A DNA stretch of 15,218 bases, from positions 1-15,218 of the forward strand of contig JBDREF010000365.1 of NCBI GenBank assembly GCA_043820045.1, read 5' to 3'. Source of the DNA: JBDREF01 sp043820045. GTDB taxonomy: Bacteria > Planctomycetota > Phycisphaerae > Sedimentisphaerales > Anaerobacaceae. This document shows positions 1 through 6,741 of the stretch, piece by piece. Every line of letters begins with the position of its first letter. Position 1 is the stretch's first letter. Position numbers and translations under genes: made by a program. The notes beneath the pieces are model-generated. The model was not told the origin of the DNA. It made no database searches and saw nothing but the letters and a program-made list of their open reading frames with translations.

Positions 1-642
1 GGCTCGGCATATTTCCGCGTCCCCGCCCGCAAGCCGCTGTATTTCCAGGCCGTCGATGAAGCAGATCGGGCCGTCCAGAGTATGCGCAGCATAACCTACC
101 TCCAGCCGGGCGAACGCCGTACTTGCATCGGCTGCCACGAACCTCGCGGAACGGCACCGGCCGGACGTCGAAACCCCCTGGCATTGCAACGGCCGCCATC
201 TAAGATTGGGCCCGGACCGGACGGAACGCGACCCTTCAGTTATCCCCGGCTCGTTCAGCCCGTGCTCGACAGGCATTGTGTGCGTTGTCACGATGGGAAA
301 ACAGGCGACTTGAAAAGCCCATTGCTTTTGACGGGCGAGCCCACGGAAACCTTCAGCAAGTCCTACGACAGTCTCAAGGAGTACGTCAAATGGTACGAAT
401 GGGGAGGCAAGACTATTACTGAGATTGTCACTCGGCCGGGAAATATTGGCGCCGATAAGAGCCCTTTGCTAAAGGTTCTGGAGGATCCGTTACACACAGA
501 GCATGTTCAGCTTCCGAAGGAGGACTGTCAACGTCTTTATATTTGGCTGGACGGCAACGCCTCTTTCTACGGCGTATATGAGCACGAACCGCAATTAGCA
601 CAACAGAGCGGGCAAATCGTCGCGCCGCCTATTGTGCAGTAG
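1..642 (+). CDS. C-terminal part of a multihaem HzsA-like/cytochrome c-type protein (5'-truncated)
   Basis: The reading frame is open from the first base, so only the last 213 residues of a longer protein are present. Two c-type haem-binding motifs are visible: CIGCH (fragment residues 42-46) and CVRCH (93-97). The first follows a block containing FRVPARKPLYFQ and MRSITYLQPGE, and the second sits in PVLDRHCVRCHDG. This arrangement recalls the C-terminal region of proteins annotated in planctomycetes and verrucomicrobia as hydrazine synthase alpha-like or planctomycete cytochrome c-type domain proteins; that link is from memory of the family. Most such proteins are not true hydrazine synthases, and nothing here suggests anammox. 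Covalent haem implies an exported, periplasmic protein, but the signal peptide would lie outside the window. The end is a clean TAG stop. Substrate and partner are unknown. Confidence 0.8.
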   Translation, partial: GSAYFRVPARKPLYFQAVDEADRAVQSMRSITYLQPGERRTCIGCHEPRGTAPAGRRNPLALQRPPSKIGPGPDGTRPFSYPRLVQPVLDRHCVRCHDGKTGDLKSPLLLTGEPTETFSKSYDSLKEYVKWYEWGGKTITEIVTRPGNIGADKSPLLKVLEDPLHTEHVQLPKEDCQRLYIWLDGNASFYGVYEHEPQLAQQSGQIVAPPIVQ

Positions 643-688
643 AATACCCTGCCCATGCCTCATCTGCCTCCTGTGCAAAACTGGAGTG

Positions 689-716
689 TTGCCTTAAAGC
701 ATAGAAGCTATATGAT
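689..716 (+). promoter_or_regulatory. Sigma70-like promoter of the alcohol dehydrogenase gene
   Basis: TTGCCT (689-694), a 16-bp spacer and TATGAT (711-716) lie about 48 bp upstream of the ATG at 764. This fits a transcription start near 723 and separates this gene from the haem-protein gene ending at 642. The call rests on motif matches only. Confidence 0.5.
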
Positions 717-763
717 ATATGGACGGTAGAAAGAATTGTGTAATTGAGACGATGGGAGCAGAC

Positions 764-1951
764 ATGAACTTGAATTTTTCCTACTACATGCCTACGAGAA
801 TCATCTTCGGCTGTGGTAAGCTGAGCGAACTGAAAACCACGCCGTATCTTCCCGGCAAGAAAGCCCTCGTCGTCATCGGGGCATCCGGGGCCATGAGGAG
901 ACACGGATATCTCGACAGAGTCACCGGGTATCTCAAAGAAAATGGCGTCGATGCGGTCGTGTACGACAAGATCCAACCGAATCCTGTCTGCGAACATGTC
1001 GAAGAGGGTGCGTCCGTCGCCAAAGAAAACGGCTGCGATTTTGTCCTCGGCCTCGGAGGGGGCAGTACCATCGACTCGGCAAAGAGCATTGCAGTTATGG
1101 CAGTGAACCCGGGCAGGTACTGGGATTATATAGCCAGAGGAAGCGGCGGCAGAGAAAAGCCTGAGAACGGCGCACTGCCGATTGTGGCCATAACCACAAC
1201 CGCCGGGACAGGAACTGAAGCGGACCCATGGACGGTAATTACCAAAACCGAAACAAATGAGAAAGTCGGCTGGGGAGACAAGTGCACATTTCCTTGCCTG
1301 TCGATCGTCGATCCGGAGCTGATGCTCAGCGTCCCGCCTAAGACGACCGCTCACACAGGCATGGATGCATTCTTCCACTCGGTTGAGACTTACCTCGCGA
1401 CGGTCAACCAGCCAACGAGTGACCACTTGGCGTTAGAGGCGGTCAGCCTCATTACAAAGTACCTTCCCGTCGCGGTCAAAGACGGCGGCAATATGGAAGC
1501 AAGAACCAAGCTCGCCTGGGCCAACACCGAAGCGGGGATATGCGAGTCGCTGTCCTGCTGCATATCGCATCATTCCATGGAACACGCCGTCAGTGCGTAC
1601 TACCCCGATGTGGCCCACGGCGCCGGTCTAACTATGCTTTCTGTTTCCTACTTCAGCCACTTAGCCGAGAGGCACCCGGCTCGCTTCCCGGACCTCGCCC
1701 GAGCCATGGGGGAAAACGTCGATGGCCTTGGCGAGAAGGAAAAGGCCACGGCATTTATCACCGGCCTAAAGAAGCTCATCAGGAACATAGGCATTGGAGA
1801 AGAGAAGCTCGCTGATTTCGGTGTCAAGCGCGAGGACCTCAGGACGTTCGCTGAGAATTCGTTCTACGCAATGGGCACTCTTTTCGACATAACGCCTGTT
1901 AAGCTGACTCTCGATGATGTCATAAGCATCTATGAAAACGCGTATGCGTAA
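764..1951 (+). CDS. Iron-containing alcohol dehydrogenase (group III, butanol dehydrogenase-like)
   Basis: Predicted NAD(P)-dependent, metal-dependent alcohol/aldehyde oxidoreductase of 395 residues, the usual length for the family, probably cytoplasmic. The nucleotide-binding loop GLGGGSTIDSAK is at residues 96-107 and the conserved TTAGTGTEAD at 145-154. The metal ligands appear intact: Asp201 and His205 in GMDAFFHSVE, His270 in HSMEHAVSAYYPDVAHG, and His285. The ATG at 764 is preferred because GGGAG lies 5 nt upstream of it and the protein then starts MNLNFSYYMPTRIIFGCGKL, a typical family N-terminus. An in-frame upstream start near 719 would add 15 unrelated residues. It has its own promoter, and the next gene is convergent, so it is probably monocistronic. 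Such enzymes often reduce aldehydes or oxidise alcohols in fermentation; the substrate cannot be read from sequence. Confidence 0.93.
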   Translation: MNLNFSYYMPTRIIFGCGKLSELKTTPYLPGKKALVVIGASGAMRRHGYLDRVTGYLKENGVDAVVYDKIQPNPVCEHVEEGASVAKENGCDFVLGLGGGSTIDSAKSIAVMAVNPGRYWDYIARGSGGREKPENGALPIVAITTTAGTGTEADPWTVITKTETNEKVGWGDKCTFPCLSIVDPELMLSVPPKTTAHTGMDAFFHSVETYLATVNQPTSDHLALEAVSLITKYLPVAVKDGGNMEARTKLAWANTEAGICESLSCCISHHSMEHAVSAYYPDVAHGAGLTMLSVSYFSHLAERHPARFPDLARAMGENVDGLGEKEKATAFITGLKKLIRNIGIGEEKLADFGVKREDLRTFAENSFYAMGTLFDITPVKLTLDDVISIYENAYA

Positions 1952-1981
1952 GCTGTGAACACAATTAGACGCTGCTTCGCT

Positions 1982-2061
1982 ATTACCGCTGAGGATGGAG
2001 AGATTTCTGTCCCGGCGCGCCGGGGCTCTTGTTCTGCGTTCTCCGCGTTCTCTGCGGTTAA
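1982..2061. repeat. Palindromic dispersed-repeat-like element between convergent genes
   Basis: About 80 bp between two convergent stop codons. Its edges are roughly inverted: TTACCGCTGAG (1983-1993) against CTCTGCGGTTAA (2050-2061). The centre holds a perfect 14-bp palindrome, CCCGGCGCGCCGGG (2011-2024). Near the right end a 9-bp unit is tandem: TTCTCCGCG (2039-2047), then TTCTCTGCG (2048-2056), preceded by a partial copy (TTCTGCG). Read on the minus strand these units translate as ENAENAE-like repeats. From memory, ENAENAE-type sequence recurs as small intergenic repeats in planctomycete and some other genomes. A dyad between convergent genes could also help end both transcripts, but no T-run follows. 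Confidence 0.55.
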
Positions 2062-2072
2062 TTCACAGCTTC

Positions 2073-3818
2073 TCAGTAGCCCATCGCGCAACCATCTTTG
2101 CGCGGGTCGGAGGCGCCGAAGTACCGGCGAGGATTTGATTTCCTCCATATTCCCTGATAGCCGCCGAACACCCCAAGCTCGGAATTCACTTTGTGGCCCA
2201 TTGAGACAAGTTTCCGCCTGGCCTGTTCTGAAATGTGTCGTTCGAGGATTACCGAGCCGCCGGCCACCATTTTCTGCCCCGTCGGCGTTGAGCTGTCTAT
2301 ATGCCGGATGCGCGGCTGCTCGCCGGCCTGCTGAGGCGACAACCCGAAATCGAGGATGTTCATCAGCACCTGCACCTGTCCCTGCGGCTGGAAATCCCCT
2401 CCCATGACCCCGAACGAAAAGACCGGCTCTCCATCCTTTGTCACGAACGCCGGTATAATAGTGTGGAAGGGCCTCTTGTGCGGCTCCAATCTGTTGAGAT
2501 GATTCGGATTGAGCGAGAACAACTGGCCCCGGTTCTGCAGACAGAACCCTAACCCGTCCGGCACAAAACCAGACCCCCACTGATAGTAAATGCTCTGAAT
2601 GAGCGAAACCATGTTGCCGTCTTTGTCCGCGGCTGTCAAATAGACGGTATCCGACGAGCTTTTGAGCCTGCCGGCTTCAACGTCTTGAGCCGCTCGCCTG
2701 GGATCAATCAGCTTGACGCGCTGCTCGGCGTATTCCTTGGAGATAAGCTCTCTTAACGGCACCTCGGCAAAATCCGTGTCGGCGTAATAAACCGCACGGT
2801 CCTCGAAGGCCAGTTTCTTCGCCTCGATGAAAAGATGCAGATGCTCTGCGGAATTCGGCCGGATCGAACCGAAGTCAAAATGTTCCAGCAGATTCAGCAT
2901 TTGCAGGGTGGCGATCCCCTGCCCGTTCGGCGGCAGCTCCCAGACGTCATAGCCGCGGTAGTTGGTGCTGACCGGCTCGACCCAGTCGGCCGAATGTTCC
3001 TGAAAGTCACGGATGGAAAAACGCCCGCCGTTGGCCTGAGAGAACTTCACGATTCTCTCGGCAATTTCTCCCTTGTAGAATGCTTCAGCACCGTCCTTCG
3101 CTATGGTCTCGAAGAATCGCGCCAGGTCTTTATTGCGAAAGATATCTCCAAAACGTATGGGCTTACCTTCCGGTAGAAAGGTTTTGGTCAAGGCCGGGTT
3201 TCCCGTCGATCCGAGAGACCACGACCGGGCAATCACCGGCGAGACGGGGAAACCCTCACGGGCGTAGAAGATTGGAGCCTCCAGAACCTTTGCCAAGTCA
3301 AACCGTCCCAGCCTTTTCTGCAGTGCTTCCCATCCGCTGACACACCCGGGCACGCTCCAGGACAATGGGCCGTATATAGGAAGTTCTTTGAGCCCGAGTG
3401 CATGGGCTTTGTCTATGCTCCAATCGTACGGCGAACGACCGCTTGCATTTAGTCCTATAAGTTTGCGTTCTTCAGAGTTCCAGACAATGGCAAACAGGTC
3501 TCCGCCGGGCCCGCACATCATCGGCTCGACCAGGCTCAGCATGGCATTGGCACAAATGGCCGCATCGACGGCATTGCCGCCGGCCTTGAGGATATCGAGC
3601 CCGGCCATGCTCGCCAGAGGCTGACTCGAACAGACAACCCCGTTTCGGCAGGCAACCGCCGAGCGATTTTGGTTTCTATTCCGGAGCAAATCGTGATCGA
3701 TGAAGATGCCGTCATGCGCTGCATCCACACCTCGATCTCGGGCAAGTGAACCATTGCTGCCCAGAATCGCGGAAGTGCAGGCACAACCGGCAAGTTTCAG
3801 AAATGAACGCCGTCTCAT
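2073..3818 (-). CDS. Gamma-glutamyltransferase family protein with a twin-arginine signal
   Basis: Ntn-hydrolase of the gamma-glutamyltranspeptidase family (glutathione hydrolase/transferase, or a related amidohydrolase), 581 residues. The N-terminus MRRRSFLKLAGCACTSAILG is a classic Tat signal (RRxFLK plus hydrophobic stretch), implying export of the folded precursor. The family precursor cleaves itself before a nucleophilic Thr; here Thr391 in SSDTVYLTAADKDGNMVS aligns with that residue. GPGGDLFAIVW and GVMGGDFQPQGQVQ are conserved substrate-pocket regions. The PHKRPFHTI segment and the ending SDPRKDG suggest the YwrD-like branch rather than classical Ggt. The ATG at 3818 is chosen because AGGAGA lies 11 nt upstream and the Tat signal then begins at once; a start at 3875 would place 19 unrelated residues before it. 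It is transcribed alone, convergent with the dehydrogenase gene. Confidence 0.92.
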   Translation of the reverse strand: MRRRSFLKLAGCACTSAILGSNGSLARDRGVDAAHDGIFIDHDLLRNRNQNRSAVACRNGVVCSSQPLASMAGLDILKAGGNAVDAAICANAMLSLVEPMMCGPGGDLFAIVWNSEERKLIGLNASGRSPYDWSIDKAHALGLKELPIYGPLSWSVPGCVSGWEALQKRLGRFDLAKVLEAPIFYAREGFPVSPVIARSWSLGSTGNPALTKTFLPEGKPIRFGDIFRNKDLARFFETIAKDGAEAFYKGEIAERIVKFSQANGGRFSIRDFQEHSADWVEPVSTNYRGYDVWELPPNGQGIATLQMLNLLEHFDFGSIRPNSAEHLHLFIEAKKLAFEDRAVYYADTDFAEVPLRELISKEYAEQRVKLIDPRRAAQDVEAGRLKSSSDTVYLTAADKDGNMVSLIQSIYYQWGSGFVPDGLGFCLQNRGQLFSLNPNHLNRLEPHKRPFHTIIPAFVTKDGEPVFSFGVMGGDFQPQGQVQVLMNILDFGLSPQQAGEQPRIRHIDSSTPTGQKMVAGGSVILERHISEQARRKLVSMGHKVNSELGVFGGYQGIWRKSNPRRYFGASDPRKDGCAMGY

Positions 3819-3878
3819 GGGCTTCTTCTCCTGTGCAAAACACTGCGAATCCCGGAACACCGCCGGCCGGGTCATACT

Positions 3879-3906
3879 ATTGTATTACGCATGTCGCACA
3901 GGTCAA
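3879..3906 (-). promoter_or_regulatory. Sigma70-like promoter of the gamma-glutamyltransferase gene
   Basis: Reading the minus strand: TTGACC (3901-3906), a 16-bp spacer, then TACAAT (3879-3884). Each hexamer matches consensus at five of six positions. The predicted start near 3872 leaves a leader of about 55 nt before the ATG at 3818. Confidence 0.6.
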
Positions 3907-3963
3907 GACGGTGCTTACGCCGGACGGCCTGAGAAACCTCGTTCTGCACGGGATTGACGGTAG

Positions 3964-3996
3964 AAAAAAACGGAGCGTAGATGCTTCTACGCTCCG
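3964..3996 (-). terminator. Rho-independent terminator of the small membrane-protein gene
   Basis: A perfect 11-bp stem, CGGAGCGTAGA (3971-3981) with TCTACGCTCCG (3986-3996), closes a 4-nt loop. On the minus strand it is followed at once by seven T residues (3970-3964). It lies about 130 bp beyond the stop of the gene at 4124-4369 and just upstream of the next promoter, so it insulates the two minus-strand genes. Confidence 0.9.
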
Positions 3997-4123
3997 CAAA
4001 GCCTAAGATAGAGCTGAAGAACACTGTACCTTCCTGAAACCTGCCACCTGAAGCCCGGGCAGGTCCCAACCGCCTGGCCAGCGCAAAAAACACTCGTGTA
4101 CGCCGACTGAGACGGCAGACGGG

Positions 4124-4369
4124 TTACTGATGATGCGTAAAGACTCCCCGCCTCTGGAACAGGTAAACAATAATCCCCAGAGCGATCAGACCGACGAGCC
4201 CATTCTCACCCAAGTCTGTAATCAGTGCGGTGAGATTGGGAACGACCTGTCCAAAAAAGGGAAGGGCCTCACCGAAGAGGATGTGAGCTATGATCCCGAG
4301 GGCCACCAGCAGCAAGAACACTTCAGTAATCTCACCAAGCCATTTCTTTACTTCTTCCAGGTAATGCAT
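4124..4369 (-). CDS. Small two-helix membrane protein, 81 residues, function unknown
   Basis: A charged amphipathic start (MHYLEEVKKWLGE) leads into a hydrophobic segment (about residues 15-34, VFLLLVALGIIAHILFG). A short loop with PNLTALITDLGENG follows, then a second hydrophobic segment (about 57-70, VGLIALGIIVYLF) and a basic tail, QRRGVFTHHQ. Both ends are probably cytoplasmic under the positive-inside rule. AGGAGA lies 9 nt upstream of the ATG, and a strong intrinsic terminator follows at 3964-3996, so this is a real, independently ended gene. I have a faint memory of similar small hypothetical proteins in planctomycete genomes but can name no family. No catalytic residues are apparent. 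The tandem glycine/hydrophobic pattern would suit a membrane anchor or an oligomeric small protein; that is speculation. Confidence 0.8.
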   Translation of the reverse strand: MHYLEEVKKWLGEITEVFLLLVALGIIAHILFGEALPFFGQVVPNLTALITDLGENGLVGLIALGIIVYLFQRRGVFTHHQ

Positions 4370-4752
4370 CTTCAGTTCTCCTAATTCAGTATTAAAAAAA
4401 GCAATCCGTTACAAACATCTCACATATTTTGTTCGGCTTGCCTTTTTGGATTACTTTAATATTTATGCCCAAAATACATACGGCATATTTCGCACCAGGA
4501 ACGCTTCGCATCCACAGTATCCGGCGACAGGCATACAAGAAACGGGATTATCAGTACTGAAATCCCGGCCGAGCAGTCTTACCCCGGCGGTCGTGGGTCA
4601 ACAAGATTTGAGCGGTATCGCCCGATAGTTTTTATCTACCGCTGAGTTCGCCGGGCAACAACCTCCACGCAATCCCCACAGACCAGGCCAAGACCACTTT
4701 CAAAAACCCCAAAATCGCCTCCCGCGCGCCCCAGCGGCAGCTTTCTATCCCA
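4370..4752. other. Gene-poor intergenic stretch with two inverted repeats
   Basis: No convincing gene is seen here. It holds the leader of the small gene to the left. A 25-nt hairpin at 4543-4567 pairs CGGGATT with AATCCCG, with the inner palindrome TCAGTACTGA and one bulged A. On the minus strand the hairpin is followed by TTTCTTGT, a weak terminator-like tail. A second structure is formed by AGCGGTA (4611-4617) and TACCGCT (4637-4643), enclosing GATA/TATC. No clear promoter was found for the 4124-4369 gene, although its leader is AT-rich. Confidence 0.4.
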
Positions 4753-4766
4753 TTGATATATGTCAA
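4753..4766. promoter_or_regulatory. FNR/CRP-family-like operator
   Basis: TTGAT-ATAT-GTCAA matches nine of the ten defined positions of the FNR consensus TTGAT-N4-ATCAA. It sits in a longer near-palindrome at 4751-4768 with one mismatched pair. Its centre (4759.5) lies about 60 bp upstream of the start predicted from the promoter at 4784-4812. Class I FNR/CRP activators usually bind near -61.5. No FNR gene is in the window. Confidence 0.4.
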
Positions 4767-4783
4767 TGTGGGGTATTTTCTTC

Positions 4784-4812
4784 TTGACTTTGTAGTTAAA
4801 ATGGGATATTTT
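4784..4812 (+). promoter_or_regulatory. Sigma70-like promoter of the small membrane-protein gene at 4819
   Basis: TTGACT (4784-4789), a 17-bp spacer and TATTTT (4807-4812). The predicted start, about 7 nt beyond the -10 box, falls on or beside the ATG at 4819, which would give a leaderless or nearly leaderless mRNA. Confidence 0.5.
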
Positions 4813-4818
4813 AATCTT

Positions 4819-4992
4819 ATGCTTATAAACATCGCATCTCTGGTCTTACGCATGCTGCTGGTTGCAGTGACTTGCGCTTTTGCGTGGCGGTTTGTGGAGC
4901 CCAAAACACAGCTTATGCGAGTACTCAGAGCCGCACTGCTCGTGCTCAGCCTCCTGGCGGTTTTGGCCGTGGTGAAGATAGCGGGGATTTGA
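4819..4992 (+). CDS. Possible small two-helix membrane protein, about 57 residues
   Basis: Strongly hydrophobic product: a first helix around LVLRMLLVAVTCAFAW (residues 8-23), a short polar link (FVEPKTQLMR), then a second helix of Leu, Val and Ala (VLRAALLVLSLLAVLAVV), ending KIAGI. The start is uncertain. ATG at 4819 is chosen because it coincides with the transcription start predicted from the promoter at 4784-4812. In-frame TTG (4753) and ATG (4801) lie in or upstream of that promoter, and ATG at 4852 has no ribosome-binding site. No start has a good Shine-Dalgarno sequence, so translation would have to be leaderless. An overlapping minus-strand frame (4632-4904) looks less plausible. No family was recognised. 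With an FNR-like site upstream it might be made under low oxygen; this is inference. Confidence 0.4.
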   Translation: MLINIASLVLRMLLVAVTCAFAWRFVEPKTQLMRVLRAALLVLSLLAVLAVVKIAGI

Positions 4993-5204
4993 CCAGCCGC
5001 CCTGTCCGGTCCAGACCCCTGTCACAGATTAACAGCCCTCTGGTTTCGCACTGAGTTCAAACAAAGATGTGATTCGTGCGGCAACACCGAAGCCTTGTTG
5101 CGCATCGCACCGTATCCGGAGTTACTGCTTCGAGAGAATTGAGTAAGACTGGTGCGCGGCTCATCGTCGGCTCTACCGACAAGCGGGGAGCAACAAACGA
5201 GAAG

Positions 5205-6482
5205 TCATTTCTCCATCGCGATCAAATCTTCGTAGGTTTCGCGCTTTCTGATGACCGAGAACTTCTCACCATCAACCAGGACTTCGGCCGCCCGGCCCCG
5301 AGCGTTGTAGTTGCTGCTCATAGTAAAGCCGTATGCGCCTGCAGTAAAGACGGAGAGTAAGTCGCCGCGCTTAGTCGATGGCAGGCATCTGTCCTTCGCG
5401 AAGAAATCCGCCCCTTCGCAGATCGGCCCCACTACATCGACTACTTCAGTACCGCTCATCTGCAAATCCATGTTTCGCTGGCCGGGGATGAATTTTTCGT
5501 CCACTTCGGCGGGCCAGATAAAATGGAACGCATCGTATAATGACGGGCGTATCAAGTCGTTCATTCCCGCGTCAACGATAACGAATTTCTTCCGTCCGCC
5601 CTGCTTGATATAGAGGACGCGTGTGAGCATTATCCCGGCGTTGGCACAAATGCTCTTACCAGGCTCCAGGATAAGCCTGAGGTTTTTTTCTTTCAGAAGA
5701 GGGACAATCCCGGCGGCATACTCGGCAGCCGAAGGCACTGTGCCTGATTCGTAGTCGGCGCCGTAGCCGCCGCCCAGATCGAGAGCTTCGACGGTATGGC
5801 CCTCGCCGCGGAGCCTGTCAATCAACGGCAGAATTTTCCGCACGGCTTCGACATACGGGTCAATCTTCTTGCCGCCGGTACCCAGATGCACATGGACCGC
5901 GCACAGATTCACTGCAGCGCTATCGCCATATTGAGCAAAAACCTTCACGGCCCTTTCGATATCGACTCCAAATTTTGTCTCCTTCTTGCCCGTCGTCAGA
6001 TAGACGTGCGTCTTGTAATCAACGTCGGGGTTGACACGCAGGGCAATTTTCGGCCGTTTACCCTGTTGGGCCGCCAGTTCAATCAGGTTCTCCAGTTCCG
6101 CTTCCGATTCAATGTTGAAATAGCCAATGCCGGCTTCCAGCGCTTCGATAATCTCCGTGTCGGTCTTGCCCACGCCCGCATAGACGGTCAGTGCCGGGTC
6201 CCCGCCGGCCTGCAGAACGCGGTACAGCTCGCCGCCGCTGACAATGTCGAATCCACTGCCCGCATCGGCCATTAACTTGAGAATATTTATGTTACCGCAG
6301 GCTTTAACGGAATAGCAGACCAGTGTATCGAGCCCACTGTAAGCGGCGTGAATCTTTCGCAAATGGTCCTCGAAAGTGGCTCTGCTGTAGATGTAAACAG
6401 GCGTGCCGACCTCGCTCGCGATTTCCTCGACACTCACATTTTCGGCAAAAAGTTTGCCGTCCTTATAGTTGAAATAGTCCAT
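5205..6482 (-). CDS. lysA: Diaminopimelate decarboxylase (last step of lysine synthesis)
   Basis: PLP-dependent fold-III decarboxylase converting meso-diaminopimelate to L-lysine and CO2 in the cytoplasm; 425 residues, normal for LysA. The PLP lysine is Lys60 in YSVKACGN. The His in HVHLGTGG, the glycine-rich loop LGGGYGADY and EPGKSICANAG bind PLP phosphate and substrate. CEGADFFAKDR carries the catalytic Cys donated across the dimer, and GAYGFTMSSNYNARGRAAEVLVD is the typical C-terminal block. The ATG at 6482 begins MDYFNYKDGKLFAENVSVEEIA, a standard N-terminus; a start at 6524 would add 14 unrelated residues. The ribosome-binding site is modest (AAAGG). No other lysine gene is adjacent, so lysA stands alone. 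Only a weak bulged hairpin (5077-5104) with no T-run lies downstream. See 6625-6845 for the unusual upstream region. Confidence 0.96.
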   Translation of the reverse strand: MDYFNYKDGKLFAENVSVEEIASEVGTPVYIYSRATFEDHLRKIHAAYSGLDTLVCYSVKACGNINILKLMADAGSGFDIVSGGELYRVLQAGGDPALTVYAGVGKTDTEIIEALEAGIGYFNIESEAELENLIELAAQQGKRPKIALRVNPDVDYKTHVYLTTGKKETKFGVDIERAVKVFAQYGDSAAVNLCAVHVHLGTGGKKIDPYVEAVRKILPLIDRLRGEGHTVEALDLGGGYGADYESGTVPSAAEYAAGIVPLLKEKNLRLILEPGKSICANAGIMLTRVLYIKQGGRKKFVIVDAGMNDLIRPSLYDAFHFIWPAEVDEKFIPGQRNMDLQMSGTEVVDVVGPICEGADFFAKDRCLPSTKRGDLLSVFTAGAYGFTMSSNYNARGRAAEVLVDGEKFSVIRKRETYEDLIAMEK

Positions 6483-6546
6483 CCTAATTACCTTTATTAC
6501 CAGTCTTACCCAAAGATTGCACAAATCTGCACATGTATCGACAAGT

Positions 6547-6574
6547 AGTATAGGTAATTGTGCGCCGATTGCAA
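6547..6574 (-). promoter_or_regulatory. Possible independent lysA promoter
   Basis: Minus strand: TTGCAA (6569-6574), a 16-bp spacer, TATACT (6547-6552), about 60 bp upstream of the lysA ATG and beyond the terminator at 6625-6669. If active, lysA need not depend on read-through from the lysine-rich gene. Confidence 0.5.
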
Positions 6575-6624
6575 GGATATGGTTGGCCGCGGCACACCGG
6601 GATCTGGCCTACTGCTCTCCATAT

Positions 6625-6669
6625 AAAAAAATGGAAGGTTCTGCCGCTTTGCGAGAGAACCTTCCATTT
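6625..6669 (-). terminator. Rho-independent terminator between the lysine-rich gene and lysA
   Basis: A perfect 14-bp stem, AAATGGAAGGTTCT (6629-6642) with AGAACCTTCCATTT (6656-6669), and a 13-nt loop. In the minus direction it runs into a tract of T (complement of the A-run 6625-6630). It ends transcription coming from the 6741-6845 gene. It lies about 145 bp before lysA, the position an attenuator would occupy. Confidence 0.88.
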
Positions 6670-6672
6670 GTC

Positions 6673-6741
6673 GCGTAACCAAATACTCGCCGATGTCCGT
6701 AATAACAAACACCGGCAAGCATTCGATTAAATTTGTTACGC
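6673..6741 (-). ncRNA. Structured RNA segment between the lysine-rich gene and the terminator
   Basis: In the minus-strand transcript the segment folds into one long stem-loop. The outer stem is GCGTAAC with GTTACGC (plus-strand 6735-6741 with 6673-6679), starting on the last base of the mini-gene's stop codon. The inner stem is 14 bp: AATGCTTGCCGGTG with CATCGGCGAGTATT (6710-6723 with 6682-6695). Three of its pairs are G-U; on the plus strand they would be A-C mismatches, which supports a minus-strand RNA. The apical loop is 14 nt. It could be a 3' stabiliser, part of an attenuator or a regulatory RNA. I matched it to no known riboswitch. Confidence 0.6.

Noticed and set aside
629..1426. Minus-strand open frame opposite the alcohol dehydrogenase gene
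   Set aside because: Antisense shadow of a clearly conserved enzyme; no domain, low-quality composition and no sensible start.
3788..3818. Lipobox (LAGC) in the gamma-glutamyltransferase signal peptide
   Set aside because: The cysteine is only 10 residues from the start, with almost no hydrophobic region before it; the Tat signal continues past it.
668..3841. Identical 14-mer CTCCTGTGCAAAAC at 668-681 and 3828-3841
   Set aside because: One such exact repeat is expected by chance in about 15 kb; flanks do not match and the second copy overlaps a ribosome-binding site.
4446..4628. Sixty-codon plus-strand frame in the intergenic region
   Set aside because: No ribosome-binding site, no recognisable composition, and it crosses the hairpin at 4543-4567.
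4632..4904. Minus-strand frame of 90 codons with a hydrophobic C-terminal segment
   Set aside because: It overlaps the promoter and the better-supported plus-strand small membrane protein, begins with TTG without a ribosome-binding site, and has a poor N-terminal composition. Not excluded completely, since a weak terminator-like hairpin lies downstream at 4543-4567.
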